Source of the DNA: Bacteroidales bacterium
GTDB taxonomy: Bacteria; Bacteroidota; Bacteroidia; Bacteroidales; Lentimicrobiaceae
Direction of reading: 5' to 3'
Assembly (NCBI GenBank): GCA_016709025.1
Contig: JADJEQ010000010.1
Location: forward strand, 62,001 to 126,000
Length of the DNA: 64,000 nt
In this document: positions 27,501-37,058 of the stretch, one piece after another
Position numbering within the stretch: the stretch's first letter is position 1
How the letters are laid out: every line of letters begins with the position of its first letter
Position numbers and translations under genes: made by a program
The notes under the pieces: generated by a model
Told to the model about the DNA's origin: nothing
The model's input: only the letters and a program-made list of their open reading frames with translations
Database searches by the model: none

Positions 27501-27671
27501 AGATTTGTTGATTTATCCGGAAGGCAGATAAAACAGGCAACTTTTAGTCAATCCCCGGGCAGCCCATCTGAATCTATCAATATTTCAGATCTGAAACCTG
27601 GATTATACATATGCTATATTACTTCTGGCAACGGAACTTCCTATAAAAGTAAGATTACTGTCGTAGATTAA
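24549..27671 (+). CDS. T9SS-secreted right-handed beta-helix multidomain protein
   Basis: This 1040-aa protein has a signal peptide (to QLTAQ, residue 26). A parallel beta-helix/NosD-like region at about 45-450 has many short N-rich coils (for example NNIGLHIGNGGLN, ENVTGILLTKASYNHL). Then come an Fn3-like segment (LVDWINNTEPDLDGYKAYFG), two PKD/Ig-like repeats (QWTTSGDGTFIDP and WISSGDGTFTDP), two carboxypeptidase-regulatory-like domains (SGKIHRDGSAVPDGVVV; FRFENLPYGNYRLWGEK), and a T9SS type A tail from LYPNPAKDW. Beta-helices of this kind often bind or cleave polysaccharide, but no lyase active site is evident. It is probably a surface protein made together with the regulatory trio. Confidence 0.85.
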   Translation: MIKSIARFLTMLTAMIASGFPQLTAQEYVGGLLLENTVFSPALNPYIVVEPIIVPEGITLTIEPGVNLNFMLSSSIKMEGGTLIARGLPALPIAMQAHTDINWDGIRFSASKTIFDEDGNYLSGSILEYISIDMSNRGLELTDTALIYARHLNIINTSYGVYLESGSTLHLYNSSIDQCIYGMYIKNSGTNIIDNCSVTNCDFGIFLPSNNTSRYNRFTNNNLSYHRNVALFMSIGQGSIQNNLIAGNTVTYNNIGLHIGNGGLNDTGLNLITSNIVQHNDIGIKLSQDADTLRANLVESNVTGILLTKASYNHLINNIIQDNTDWGLTLTDGSSRNYISTNGIYSNTSGVKVTYKDFKYSIENAFVYNLLFGNLNEAFLFEAGPQQPLSFNSISGTRDSAVFVNHFETDIQAPLNWWGTSDTTMIDSMIFDHHDLGIFGEVIYKPMLGSPDTLSPISRPRMVVKRQAGSRILVDWINNTEPDLDGYKAYFGVAGQNGFNGFVDVGADTTIVFDDLLLSDPIAVTAYDNDADGYSDQPEGHESAYSYALAGPYAGDDARVCQGVNFEINTATSLYDQSLQWTTSGDGTFIDPTLLKATYDPGEGDVAAGTVILTLSQSVGDFVLTDEVELGISGIPFVYAGNDTTITRQDDFYTVTANAGNYAGINWISSGDGTFTDPNELNTQYIPGISDISSGEVELILHLQSDCGDLSDTLILLIIPSYNISGKIHRDGSAVPDGVVVAIKTGTDGPKAVTTENTQADGSFNFTNLTDGSYYLYALNDPEINPGWIPSYYARSLQWQTAYLLPLDTDVFDIDISLVPVSNQLPEGTGAINGFFNYSGKSGDDDSIYSRPWFPGNFYQSGFSTGIPAANHVVLLMNTELTRTFEWTLTTSDGSFRFENLPYGNYRLWGEKAGYTNSLSPVISLSTANNEVEGIQLTISQKNIEISIPIDESMNQITGLYPNPAKDWLWYNGNASEESQLYEIRFVDLSGRQIKQATFSQSPGSPSESINISDLKPGLYICYITSGNGTSYKSKITVVD

Positions 27672-28045
27672 ATGATTGAATGTTTTCACTGAGAATAATC
27701 TGGCAACGCATTTTAAATCTACGAGTATTCGGTATAAAAACTGGCTGTGAACAACAGCATTTCTTCAAATCCTGATTTTTCTGATTAAAGGGCTTTCTTT
27801 GGAGAGAAGAAATCAAACAATTTGATATATTTGCCGGCTGTTCAACATTGAATCCCGACGAAACCAGGCCTTACGTACAACCTGATTTTATTGAGGTTTA
27901 AGTATATGAACACCTTGGGACCTTTATTTTTATTGACTTTTGATATTTTTTTGCTGGAAAATAAAATGTTTCCGGCAGATACTGCTGATTCTCAACTCGT
28001 AAGTGATGAATCGTGAAAAAAGAATCAAAAAGTTCAATAATCCAG

Positions 28046-28075
28046 TAGGGGTAAAACGGTTTATGATTGTCTTAA
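28046..28075 (+). promoter_or_regulatory. ECF-type promoter element, copy B (giant gene 1)
   Basis: TAGGGGTAAAA, nine bases, ATTGTCTTAA. Two bases differ from the consensus in the last four. It is about 510 bases upstream of ATG 28586. Confidence 0.7.
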
Positions 28076-28474
28076 AGAGAGTAATTAATGCTTTTATCTG
28101 AACTTTTTTGACAACCTGATACCGGTAAAAAATACAAACTGAACTAAGTGACTTACTGGGAATAACTGAATTTCTACTTTTTTTACTCGACTGACTTGAA
28201 CTACGAATTAGACTGCTACTGCTACAATACCGGGTTAACCGGAACGCTGACATTTCGCTGTACCGGATTGCAAAACTGCAATCTATGTATGGCTTTTTTG
28301 TTTTTATTCAATTGCCTTTCTTCACCGCTCAGTGCGGATTTTTCGATGAAACATGCTTATTCTACTTTCACGTTGCCGGTTAATTTAAAATCGGTATGAA
28401 GTGATTATTGCCGGTCAACAGCCGGATACCATTGAATATTTTAAGTTTAATATTTACAGGCATTACCATAATGC

Positions 28475-28484
28475 AGAAAGGAGG
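28475..28484 (+). promoter_or_regulatory. Distal AGAAAGGAGG element, giant gene 1 leader
   Basis: A perfect anti-16S (AAAGGAGG) sequence with no start codon within the next 15 bases, 102 bases before the ATG. Equivalent elements occur at 36940 and 49563. Confidence 0.5.
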
Positions 28485-28585
28485 AATACAGGAGAAACAT
28501 ACTGAGAATTCATAACGTATCGGGTTTTGTTTTTAATAAACCCTGAACATCTTAATTACTATTTACTTTACTTAATTAAACTAAC

Positions 28586-31500
28586 ATGAACTCAAATTTT
28601 CGCAGAATTAAGGCTGTCGCGCTTACTTTGATGGCTGTACTTTTGAGCGTTGGTTTTTCATTTGCCCAGGTACAAACACTTGAGGAAATCGTGAAAACCC
28701 AATATGAAATTGACCTGCACGGACCTACTGTTGTGGTGCCAATTTCGCCCGAAGGCAGTAGCAGAGCTATCGGTGATGACTGTATTACCCCAATCGTAAT
28801 CAGTTCATTCCCCTTCAGCGATGTAAACACTACTACCGGTAGGGGAAATACATACAGCGAGACTTGTATGGGCTTCTATGATGGTGGCGAAGACATCATC
28901 TATGAGCTTATCCTTACTGAAGCCCGCATCATTACCATTACCATGGACCCACTGGGAACCACCTGGACAGGTGTTGGCCTGATGGATGCTTGTCCTCAGA
29001 CTACCCCAACTTGTGTGGCAACAGCTTCTGGTTCAACAGCTACTCCCAGGGTAATCACTCAGACTCTTGCTGCAGGAACTTATTACATTATGGTTGATAC
29101 ATGGCCTTCACCTGCCAGTATCCCTAGTTTTAACCTTACAGTAACCAGTTCATCGCCACTGCCATTAGCAGCTGTATACAGCGCTCCGGGTAATGGTTCA
29201 GCTGGTGTTCCCATTTCAACCAGCCTTAACTGGGCTCCCGCAACTGGTGGTGGTCCTGCAACCGGATACCTGGTTTACATGGGTACCGACAATCCTCCTA
29301 CCAATATTGCCAACGGTGTTGACGTAGGAAACGTTCTTACTTACACTCCGGTTACTCCGCTTGAATATGCAACTGAGTACTTCTGGCAGGTTGTTCCTTA
29401 CAATACATACGGACAAGCTACCGGCAATGCTACCTGGTCGTTCTCTACTTCACTCGGAGTTGGTGTTCTCGAAGGATATGTCACCAATGGATTCGGCATC
29501 CCTATGGGCGGTGTTTCCATCAACATTGACAATACCATAACCAACTATACCACCACAAGCGATCCTAGCGGATTCTATCAGTTTACTTTCGTTCCTGCTG
29601 CTCCGTATACCCTTACAGCATCATACGCAGGTTACAACAATACAGTACTGAATTTAACTGTTGCTGCTTCAACAACGACCTATCAGAACGTTGCTATGCT
29701 GCGTCCTATCATGGCAGTTACTCCCAATCCATACAGTGTAAGCCTTAACCCGAATGAATATCTTCAGGGTGCCATCAATGTTGCCAACAATGGCGATGGT
29801 CTTCTTACATGGAATGCTTCGATAGCTTACACTTCACCGGGCCCTGATACATGGTTGACCGCTGGTCAGACTTCAGGTACTGTTGCAGCTTATGCAAACT
29901 TCAATGTTCCGATGATCTTTAACGCTAACGGACTAGCTGCCGGAACCGTTAAAACTGCGGAAATTACGTTTACTACTTCAAACCCCAATATCGGAAGCGT
30001 TGTAGTTCCCGTTACCATGACCGTTAGCGGTGTTGCTCTCAACATGCCTACCGACCTGGTTGTTACACTTACCAATCCTGTTGAAGGTACTGTTAACGTT
30101 GGATGGAATTTTGCAGCCAACCGTGCTTTCAGCAACTTTGTTGTAAAACGCAATGGTGTTCAGGTTACTACAACCACCGGCACAACCTATACTGAAACTC
30201 TGCCAGCTTTTGGTGTTTATTCATATACTGTAACTGCTGTTTACGAAGAAGGTAACTCTGTTCCTGCAGGACCTGTTGTTATAGAGTGGTCGAACCCAAC
30301 CCTGGTGTTGAATCCAACCTCACTTTACAATGAACAATATCCTGAAACACAGGAAAATGTAACCATGCGTATTTCAAACACTGGTTTAGGTACTCTGGCT
30401 TATTCATTCCCCGAGTATGACAACACAACATCAAGGGCTCCCCTTGCTTACTGTACAGCCAGCGGTGGATGCGACGAGTACATCGGAACCGTGCAATTTG
30501 GTACAATTAACAATACCTCAGGCTGCGGCGGATATACCGATTTTACTTCGATCACAACCGAGCTTGTAAAAGGCGAAACATATCCTATTACTGTTACCAA
30601 TCCCACTCCTTATTCAACTGATATCACTGGTGTTTGGATTGACTGGAATAAAAACGAGTCGTTTTTAGAAGCTGGTGAATACTTCACCACAACTTCAGCC
30701 GGCGGAGCTACTTTTACCGCAAACATTACTGTTCCTGGCGATGCACTTACCGGTGCTACCCGCATGAGGGTACGTTTGCAGTATGGTGGAACTCTTGCTT
30801 CTTGTGGAACCACTTCATTTGGTGACGTAGAAGATTATACCGTAATGGTTGCTAATCCTACTTTCATTACTGCTGTTACTCCCGCTGCCGGACAGGTTGC
30901 TGCCGGTTCATACGTTGATGTAGCCGTTACTTTCGGTTCAAACGAATGGCCTGTTGGAACTCACAATACTCAGCTTGAACTCAACACCAACGATCTCGCA
31001 AACGAGGTTGTTATGATTCCTGCCACCATGGTTGTTTACAACCCGGGTATGCTTTCAGGAACCGTTACCAGTGCGATTGATGGCTCACCTATTCATGGTG
31101 CTGTTGTTGCTGCCGGTACTTACACTGCGACTACCAACGAAGATGGAAACTATTCCATTATTGTTGATGCAGGAACCTACGAAATGACCTTCTCTAAAAC
31201 CGGATTCACTTCGGAAATAGTAGCAGGCGTTGTTGTAACTGAAACCAACACAACCGTTGTAGATGCTGAACTCGAGGAAGTATTCTATTCCCCGACCCTG
31301 GTAAATGCCGTTGTTAACGACGATGATACCCAGACTGATGTTACCTGGGGCGTTCCAACTCCTTCTTATGAAGCTCTTTATGACGATGGAACAGCTGAAA
31401 ACTATGCTGCATGGGCACTCCCGGGCAACATGAACGCTGTTAAATTTACTCCTGCCGGTTATCCTGCTACTGTTTACGGTGGTAGAATATTCGTTGGCGA

Positions 31501-34500
31501 CGGTACTTTCCCAAATAACACCACAGGTTTCATCGGAACCACTTTTGGTGCAATGGTTAAAGCTGCTGACGGTACAAACGGAATGCCGGGTACTACTTTG
31601 GACTCGATTTCTGTTACTGTAAATAACCTTGGATGGGTTGATTTTACCGGACTCAATGCAACCGTTACCGAAGGTAGCTTCTACCTCGTTATGGTTCAGG
31701 GTGCTGTTGCTCCAAACTGCGCTCCTGTTGGTATTGACCAGAATATCCCGACCGTTTACCGCAGCTATTCACGCAATGTGTCTGCCGGTGGTGCATGGGG
31801 TCTTTCTCCATACCAGGATATGATGATCCGTGCTTTCATGAGTGGTCCGATTGCCAGTGATGATGTCATCGCTTCAACCGTAACCAGGACTCCTGTTAAA
31901 CAGCGTGGTCTGATATCACAGTCTCCTGCTACAGCTCAGTCAGGTGTTGAAGGCAAAGGCCAGTTCCTCGCAATTCAGGACGGCGCTTCAAACCGCGACG
32001 TAACCAGCTATAAAGTATGGCGTGTTTCAGGTTTCGACCCCAATGATGGTCCGGAAGCCGGCACTCTTACCCTGTTAAGCGGCACAGTTGCCAATACCAA
32101 CTACACCGATGCAGTTTATGGTCCATTACCACAAGGCTGGTATGCTTATGCAGTTGCCACCAATTATACCAATGGTGGTGAGTCTCCAAAAGTATTCTCT
32201 AACATCGTAGGTCATAAACTTCTTGTTACTGTAACCGCTAATGTAAGCCTCACAACCGGCGGCAGCCCAGCTGGCGCAACTGTTGGACTTTACGGTCAGG
32301 ATTATCCTTACGCAGTATACTTCGAAACTGTTCCTGAAGACGGAACCGTGATCTTTGAAAATGTATGGAAAGGCAATTACACACTTGAGGCATTAAAAGT
32401 TGGCTTCGACGATTATGTACTTACCCCGAACATTACTTCAAACCGTACTTTCAACATTCTTCTTCTTGAGCGCAAATACAAACCGCGCAATCTTTATGTT
32501 GACGGACTTACCCTTGTTGCTACATGGGATGAGCCTCTTGCAATTGCAGTTGGTGAAGACTTCGAAGGTTCAACCTTCCCACCAGCCGGATGGCAGGCAC
32601 TTACCCAGAACACAACCGGATGGTATGCAACTACCAACGGAAGCAGTTCCGGATTTGCTATTCCTTCACATACCAAGTATGCTGTAACCAACGACGACGC
32701 TGATAATGGCGACGGTTGCTGTGATTACCTCATTACTCCGGAAATGGATTGGACTAACCTTCCTTCATACAGGATGAATTTCGCAAGCTACTATGATGGT
32801 ACCTATACCCAGAGTGCTTACGTGGAAATCAGTACAGATGCCGGTGCAACATGGACCGTTATCAATACTCTTTCACCTGCAACTTCATGGCAGGACATCG
32901 AAATTGACCTTGCACAGTATTCAGGTGCAGCCGGTCTCAGCAACGTAATGGTAGCATTCCATGCTGATGACAATGGCGAATGGGCATCAGGCTGGGCAGT
33001 TGATGATGTACAGATTTTATCTGGTGGTATTCCTTTCGACGGATACGGCGTATTCCTCGATGGTACCCTTGTTGACAACACTCCTGAAGAAACCTATACC
33101 TACACCAATCTTGTTTTCGGACAGGAATATCTTGCAGGTGTTGCTGCTCTGTTCAGCTCAGGCTATTCAGAACTCGATACTTACAGATTTAGAAGTACCT
33201 TCCTTCCTCCTCCGATCAACCTTGCCGGAGAAAGTCCGTTACAGACCAACTATGCTCACCTTACCTGGGAACAACCAAGTGGTGGCAGTACTGCAGGTGG
33301 AAGCCTTGTTGAAGATTTCGAAGCCGGAGTTCTTAGCGCTGATTGGGAAATCATTCAGACCAATAATACTTCTGCAGGTGGAACACCTTCATATTTCACG
33401 GTTAATGATTATTCATCTGCTGATTTTGCACCATTTGGTACATATCATGCTGGTTTATGGTGGTCTGAAAGCCATCAGGATGAATGGCTGATCACCCCTG
33501 AAATCGCTTGTGGTGCAACTTCAACCCTTTCTTTCGAAACTACTGTATTTGAAGGATCTACCTATGCTGATCATTATTATGTAAAAGTTTCAACCGATGG
33601 TGGTTCAACATGGACCGTTGTATGGGATGCTTCAACCTTAACCGGTGGTGCATGGAACTATTACGATTTCCCTTACTCTATTGATCTCAGTGCTTTTGCC
33701 GGTGAAGACATTAAAATTGCCTTCCATGCAATTGATGGTGATGGTGCCGGTTTGTGGTACATCTGGTTTGTTGACAACATCGCCTTTGGTGATGCTGACG
33801 GCGTAACCATGTTCCCTGCAAGTTCGCTTACCAAAATCAGCAACAGCAGCAACAGAAGCACCAGCGACAGGATTGCCCGTGATGGCAACACTGCACGTAT
33901 TTCAAACAATGCTGATCGCACCAACCGCGCAGTTATGGGACTCATTGGCTATAACCTTTACAGGGACAATGAACTCGCAGCATATGTTGAACATCCTACA
34001 ACTGAGTATTTCGACCTCAACCTGATGCCGGCTACATACAGCTATCATGTAACTGCTGTCTACGACCTTACTCCTTATGGTTATGCAGGTCAGACTGCCG
34101 AATCAATGATAGAAGGTCCGATTGATGTAGAAGTTTACTTTGGATACGAACTGCCATTCACCGAAAACTTCAACACAGGTTTGTTTGAAACCAACCAGTG
34201 GACAGTTACCGGTGGTGACAACTGGAGAATCGCCGGCCAGGTTGGCAACGATGCTCCTTCCGCAGAATTCTACTATAGCCCGGTTGCTTCTAACTACAAC
34301 CAGTCGCTCACCAGCTTCTATCTTATCGGAAGTGGCATTGTTGATGGTAAAATCATGATGGACTTTGATCTTAAACATACCCTTGTTAACGCTACAGAAG
34401 CAGAATTCATTACTGTAGAGGTTTCAAATGGTGGTTCATGGATAAAAGTAGGTGAATTTAAAAATACCAGCAACACTGAATGGGAAACCAAAACAGTTGA

Positions 34501-35749
34501 ACTTACCAATGTTGCAAAGGGTCATGTATTCCAGGTTCGCTTCAGGGCCAATGGTGTAAACACACTCGACATCTTTAACTGGCTTGTTGATAATGTAAGC
34601 ATCTATCGCGTATGTGCTCCTCCGGTTAACCTCGTAGCCGATGTTAACTTCCCTGCAGTTGATCAGATTATTCTGAACTGGGAATCTCCAACCGGAACTG
34701 GTCCTGGTCCTTCTGCATGGCTTGGATGGGATAACGGAACCAACAACGATGCTATTGGTCTCACCGGTGGTGGAACCTTCAGTGTTGCTGTAAGGTTTAC
34801 TCCTGCACAGCTTGGCGAATATGCCGGAACCAGCCTCACTAAAGTTCGTTTCTTCCCTTATGCTGCAGGTACATTTGTACTCAAAGTATGGACAGGTGCA
34901 AACGCAAGTACTTTAGTTGTTACTCAGCCGATTGCCAGCGTAGTTGTTGGTGAATGGAACGAGATAGCTGTTAATACTCCTGTTGCTGTAACCGGTAGCG
35001 AGGAAATCTGGATTGGTTATACCGTAACTCACGGTGCTGATGCATTCCCTGCTGGTGTTGATGCTGGTCCTGCTGTTGCCGGATTTGGTGATATGATTTC
35101 ACTCGACGGTTCAGTTTGGGAATCAATGGCAACTGCCTATGCGCTCAACTACAACTGGAACCTCAATGGTTTTGTTGAAACCATTGATGGTGTTACCGCA
35201 CTTCAGCCACTCAGCGACAATACCGTTTACGGTCCTGTTTCTCAGCTTGTACGTGGATTCCTTCCAATGTCACCCAATGCAACCGTAACCAACACAACTG
35301 CCAACAATGGCCGTGAACTTACCGGTTACAATGTATGGCGCGACGGTGCTTTCGTAGCTAACACTACAGAAACCACCTACGTTGACAACGACGCTGCACT
35401 TGAGATTGGCTCTACATACTGCTATGTTGTAACAGCAGTTTATGAAGATTGCGAATCACTTCCTTCAAACGAAGATTGTGAACTCCTTACTGCTACTTCA
35501 GAAGTTGAAACCAGTGCTGTAAGTGTTTACCCGAATCCTTCGAACAGTGTGGTTAACATCGAGCTTACAAGCGACATCAGCCAGGTAGTTGTTTACAACT
35601 ATGTAGGCCAGGTTGTTTATGAGCAGAATGTTACCAAATCACAGACCATTCAGCTGAATGTACGCAACTACGAATCTGGTGCTTACCTGGTTAAATTCAT
35701 TACCAGGGCTGGCGAAAGCTTCACCAAAAAAGTTGTTGTTACCAAATAA
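28586..35749 (+). CDS. Giant T9SS-secreted adhesin-like mosaic protein 1 (2387 aa)
   Basis: Signal peptide to FSFAQ. In order (approximate residues): PPC-like domain with a GDDC start 60-190, Fn3/Ig-like 193-288, carboxypeptidase-regulatory-like 293-372, Fn3 487-570, GEVED-type domain 622-757 (WIDWNKN, FGDVEDYTV), a second carboxypeptidase-regulatory-like 821-898, and a YDDGTAENYAAW domain 928-1080. Then three choice-of-anchor-J/cleaved-adhesin-like (MAM-like) modules near 1325-1478 (EDFEGSTFPPAGW, AVDDV), 1575-1733 and 1855-2010. A LGWDNGTNND module lies at 2042-2190, then Fn3, and a T9SS type A tail from VYPNPSNS (2313). The adhesin modules recall the haemagglutinin regions of gingipains/HagA, but no protease domain is present. 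Expression is inferred to depend on the ECF element at 28046. Confidence 0.9.
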   Translation: MNSNFRRIKAVALTLMAVLLSVGFSFAQVQTLEEIVKTQYEIDLHGPTVVVPISPEGSSRAIGDDCITPIVISSFPFSDVNTTTGRGNTYSETCMGFYDGGEDIIYELILTEARIITITMDPLGTTWTGVGLMDACPQTTPTCVATASGSTATPRVITQTLAAGTYYIMVDTWPSPASIPSFNLTVTSSSPLPLAAVYSAPGNGSAGVPISTSLNWAPATGGGPATGYLVYMGTDNPPTNIANGVDVGNVLTYTPVTPLEYATEYFWQVVPYNTYGQATGNATWSFSTSLGVGVLEGYVTNGFGIPMGGVSINIDNTITNYTTTSDPSGFYQFTFVPAAPYTLTASYAGYNNTVLNLTVAASTTTYQNVAMLRPIMAVTPNPYSVSLNPNEYLQGAINVANNGDGLLTWNASIAYTSPGPDTWLTAGQTSGTVAAYANFNVPMIFNANGLAAGTVKTAEITFTTSNPNIGSVVVPVTMTVSGVALNMPTDLVVTLTNPVEGTVNVGWNFAANRAFSNFVVKRNGVQVTTTTGTTYTETLPAFGVYSYTVTAVYEEGNSVPAGPVVIEWSNPTLVLNPTSLYNEQYPETQENVTMRISNTGLGTLAYSFPEYDNTTSRAPLAYCTASGGCDEYIGTVQFGTINNTSGCGGYTDFTSITTELVKGETYPITVTNPTPYSTDITGVWIDWNKNESFLEAGEYFTTTSAGGATFTANITVPGDALTGATRMRVRLQYGGTLASCGTTSFGDVEDYTVMVANPTFITAVTPAAGQVAAGSYVDVAVTFGSNEWPVGTHNTQLELNTNDLANEVVMIPATMVVYNPGMLSGTVTSAIDGSPIHGAVVAAGTYTATTNEDGNYSIIVDAGTYEMTFSKTGFTSEIVAGVVVTETNTTVVDAELEEVFYSPTLVNAVVNDDDTQTDVTWGVPTPSYEALYDDGTAENYAAWALPGNMNAVKFTPAGYPATVYGGRIFVGDGTFPNNTTGFIGTTFGAMVKAADGTNGMPGTTLDSISVTVNNLGWVDFTGLNATVTEGSFYLVMVQGAVAPNCAPVGIDQNIPTVYRSYSRNVSAGGAWGLSPYQDMMIRAFMSGPIASDDVIASTVTRTPVKQRGLISQSPATAQSGVEGKGQFLAIQDGASNRDVTSYKVWRVSGFDPNDGPEAGTLTLLSGTVANTNYTDAVYGPLPQGWYAYAVATNYTNGGESPKVFSNIVGHKLLVTVTANVSLTTGGSPAGATVGLYGQDYPYAVYFETVPEDGTVIFENVWKGNYTLEALKVGFDDYVLTPNITSNRTFNILLLERKYKPRNLYVDGLTLVATWDEPLAIAVGEDFEGSTFPPAGWQALTQNTTGWYATTNGSSSGFAIPSHTKYAVTNDDADNGDGCCDYLITPEMDWTNLPSYRMNFASYYDGTYTQSAYVEISTDAGATWTVINTLSPATSWQDIEIDLAQYSGAAGLSNVMVAFHADDNGEWASGWAVDDVQILSGGIPFDGYGVFLDGTLVDNTPEETYTYTNLVFGQEYLAGVAALFSSGYSELDTYRFRSTFLPPPINLAGESPLQTNYAHLTWEQPSGGSTAGGSLVEDFEAGVLSADWEIIQTNNTSAGGTPSYFTVNDYSSADFAPFGTYHAGLWWSESHQDEWLITPEIACGATSTLSFETTVFEGSTYADHYYVKVSTDGGSTWTVVWDASTLTGGAWNYYDFPYSIDLSAFAGEDIKIAFHAIDGDGAGLWYIWFVDNIAFGDADGVTMFPASSLTKISNSSNRSTSDRIARDGNTARISNNADRTNRAVMGLIGYNLYRDNELAAYVEHPTTEYFDLNLMPATYSYHVTAVYDLTPYGYAGQTAESMIEGPIDVEVYFGYELPFTENFNTGLFETNQWTVTGGDNWRIAGQVGNDAPSAEFYYSPVASNYNQSLTSFYLIGSGIVDGKIMMDFDLKHTLVNATEAEFITVEVSNGGSWIKVGEFKNTSNTEWETKTVELTNVAKGHVFQVRFRANGVNTLDIFNWLVDNVSIYRVCAPPVNLVADVNFPAVDQIILNWESPTGTGPGPSAWLGWDNGTNNDAIGLTGGGTFSVAVRFTPAQLGEYAGTSLTKVRFFPYAAGTFVLKVWTGANASTLVVTQPIASVVVGEWNEIAVNTPVAVTGSEEIWIGYTVTHGADAFPAGVDAGPAVAGFGDMISLDGSVWESMATAYALNYNWNLNGFVETIDGVTALQPLSDNTVYGPVSQLVRGFLPMSPNATVTNTTANNGRELTGYNVWRDGAFVANTTETTYVDNDAALEIGSTYCYVVTAVYEDCESLPSNEDCELLTATSEVETSAVSVYPNPSNSVVNIELTSDISQVVVYNYVGQVVYEQNVTKSQTIQLNVRNYESGAYLVKFITRAGESFTKKVVVTK

Positions 35750-35769
35750 TCGTTAAATCGATGTAATTG

Positions 35770-35803
35770 AAAAAGGGTTCCGCGAGGGACCCTTTTTTTT
35801 ATT
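35770..35803 (+). terminator. Terminator of giant gene 1
   Basis: AGGGTTCC, GCGA loop, GGGACCCT followed by a run of T, 21 bases after the stop. The design (GGG..CC-GCGA-GG..CCC) is shared with the terminators at 45497 and 58704. Confidence 0.88.
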
Positions 35804-36003
35804 TTTGCTTATTAAAGCATCCTGTTTATAAATTTCCTGAATATTATTGAATTAGAATCATGAAGTGGATTTTTATTAGTCAGGATTCATCCCAGACCTC
35901 AGATTTTAGTCATAATCTATTTGAATTTTAAAATTTTTATTGCCTTTATGACATTGATAATCAGATTAATAAATAAATATTAAAAAAATATTTGAATTCT
36001 GAA

Positions 36004-36033
36004 TAGGGGTAAAATGATTTTTAATTGTCTATA
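36004..36033 (+). promoter_or_regulatory. ECF-type promoter element, copy C (giant gene 2)
   Basis: TAGGGGTAAAA, nine bases, ATTGTCTATA, about 1025 bases upstream of ATG 37059. A TAACTTTG follows at 36037-36044, so a housekeeping start nearby is possible. Confidence 0.75.
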
Positions 36034-36285
36034 GTTTAACTTTGCACAACTAAAGTCAAACTAGTTCCTGAATATTTATTAACAATTCGGGTGAAATAAC
36101 TAACATGAACCAACGGTGTGTTACCTTTTGCTAAAATGAGTATTATATAACCTGATACTTACTTAACAGAAACACATATTGACTTCATTTCTTGTATTGC
36201 TTTTAATTTTTGAATTGACCATTATTGGCCTGACTTGTTCTTCTGAAGCCCTTCCCAGGCAAATCAGATGAAATATGAGAAAGTT

Positions 36286-36567
36286 ATGAGTAAATTGATT
36301 TCGGTTTCATTTCTGAAGAGGGATTTAATTCCCTTTATCCCCGCTGGCATATACTTTGCTGGTTTGATTCTGATGGTATTTTCTACCATCATCTCCGTAA
36401 TTCTTTCATATTTTAGTAATTTAAGATTCGTTCAGCCTGATATGACAACCATATTCAGGCGTTCGTATTTTTCGCTTTCGGTAGTTTCGGAAGTTCAGAT
36501 ACTTTGCAGTAATTTCAATGATCCGGTTAAAAAAATAAGTCCATCATACGTCATTTATTGTTCCTGA
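36286..36567 (+). CDS. Small hydrophobic leader ORF, giant gene 2
   Basis: A possible 93-aa product starting MSKLISVSFLKRD, with PAGIYFAGLILMVFSTIISVIL as one transmembrane segment. A similarly placed ORF at 49266 also starts MSK, has PAG before a hydrophobic helix, and lies after a related CCCTTCCC tract in its own leader. The two may be a conserved leader peptide or decayed remnants of a duplicated gene. Coding support is weak: low similarity past the helix, no clear ribosome-binding site. Confidence 0.3.
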   Translation: MSKLISVSFLKRDLIPFIPAGIYFAGLILMVFSTIISVILSYFSNLRFVQPDMTTIFRRSYFSLSVVSEVQILCSNFNDPVKKISPSYVIYCS

Positions 36568-36939
36568 ATTTATATGAATACAGGACTGATGAATGGCATT
36601 TTTTCAAACACTTTGAACGATTTATTAATACAAAATTTATATTGACACTCAACTGACTTGGCAAACTTCTACAAATTTAGTCTTTACAATACTGTAACCA
36701 GTAAGCTTGAATTAACAGGCTCTACAGGTTATTTTTGTTTATGTGGGGTTACTGTCTGAAAAAGATCAGTATCTCTATAACCTGATAACAATAATTGATG
36801 AATTGAATGCAACTCTTCAACAAATGATTCGTTGAAATTTGAGAACATCGTAAATAATAGTTGATGCTGATTACTTTGAATGAACAATTAATAGCAGCTT
36901 TTAAAATACTTTAATATAAATCAAACGTCGTTTTGACAG

Positions 36940-36949
36940 AAAGGAGGAC
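36940..36949 (+). promoter_or_regulatory. Distal AGAAAGGAGG element, giant gene 2 leader
   Basis: The same sequence as at 28475, 110 bases before ATG 37059, followed by purine-rich sequence and then by a small hairpin (TACCG, loop, CGGTA near 36988). The rest of 35804-37058 holds no gene that I can support beyond the small ORF. Confidence 0.5.
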
Positions 36950-37058
36950 CGGGTTAAAAGACGAACGAGACAAAGAAATTTCATAATACCGTGAGAGCGG
37001 TAATGAGATAGATTACCATTAAATTTAATGTTTAATTAAAACAAGTAAAACAACAAAA

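Larger units (their letters stand above)
27672..28585. other. Long gap and leader before giant gene 1
   Basis: The gap holds a possible housekeeping -7 box (TATATTTG near 27824), the ECF element copy B and then about 510 bases of leader before ATG 28586. Small frames at 27906-28016 (36 codons) and 28196-28399 (67 codons) have no support beyond being open. A purine-rich AGAAAGGAGG lies 102 bases before the start codon. Confidence 0.55.

Noticed and set aside
28586..35749. Gingipain-type protease
   Set aside because: Adhesin modules are present, but no His-Cys caspase-like catalytic domain could be found in any giant protein.
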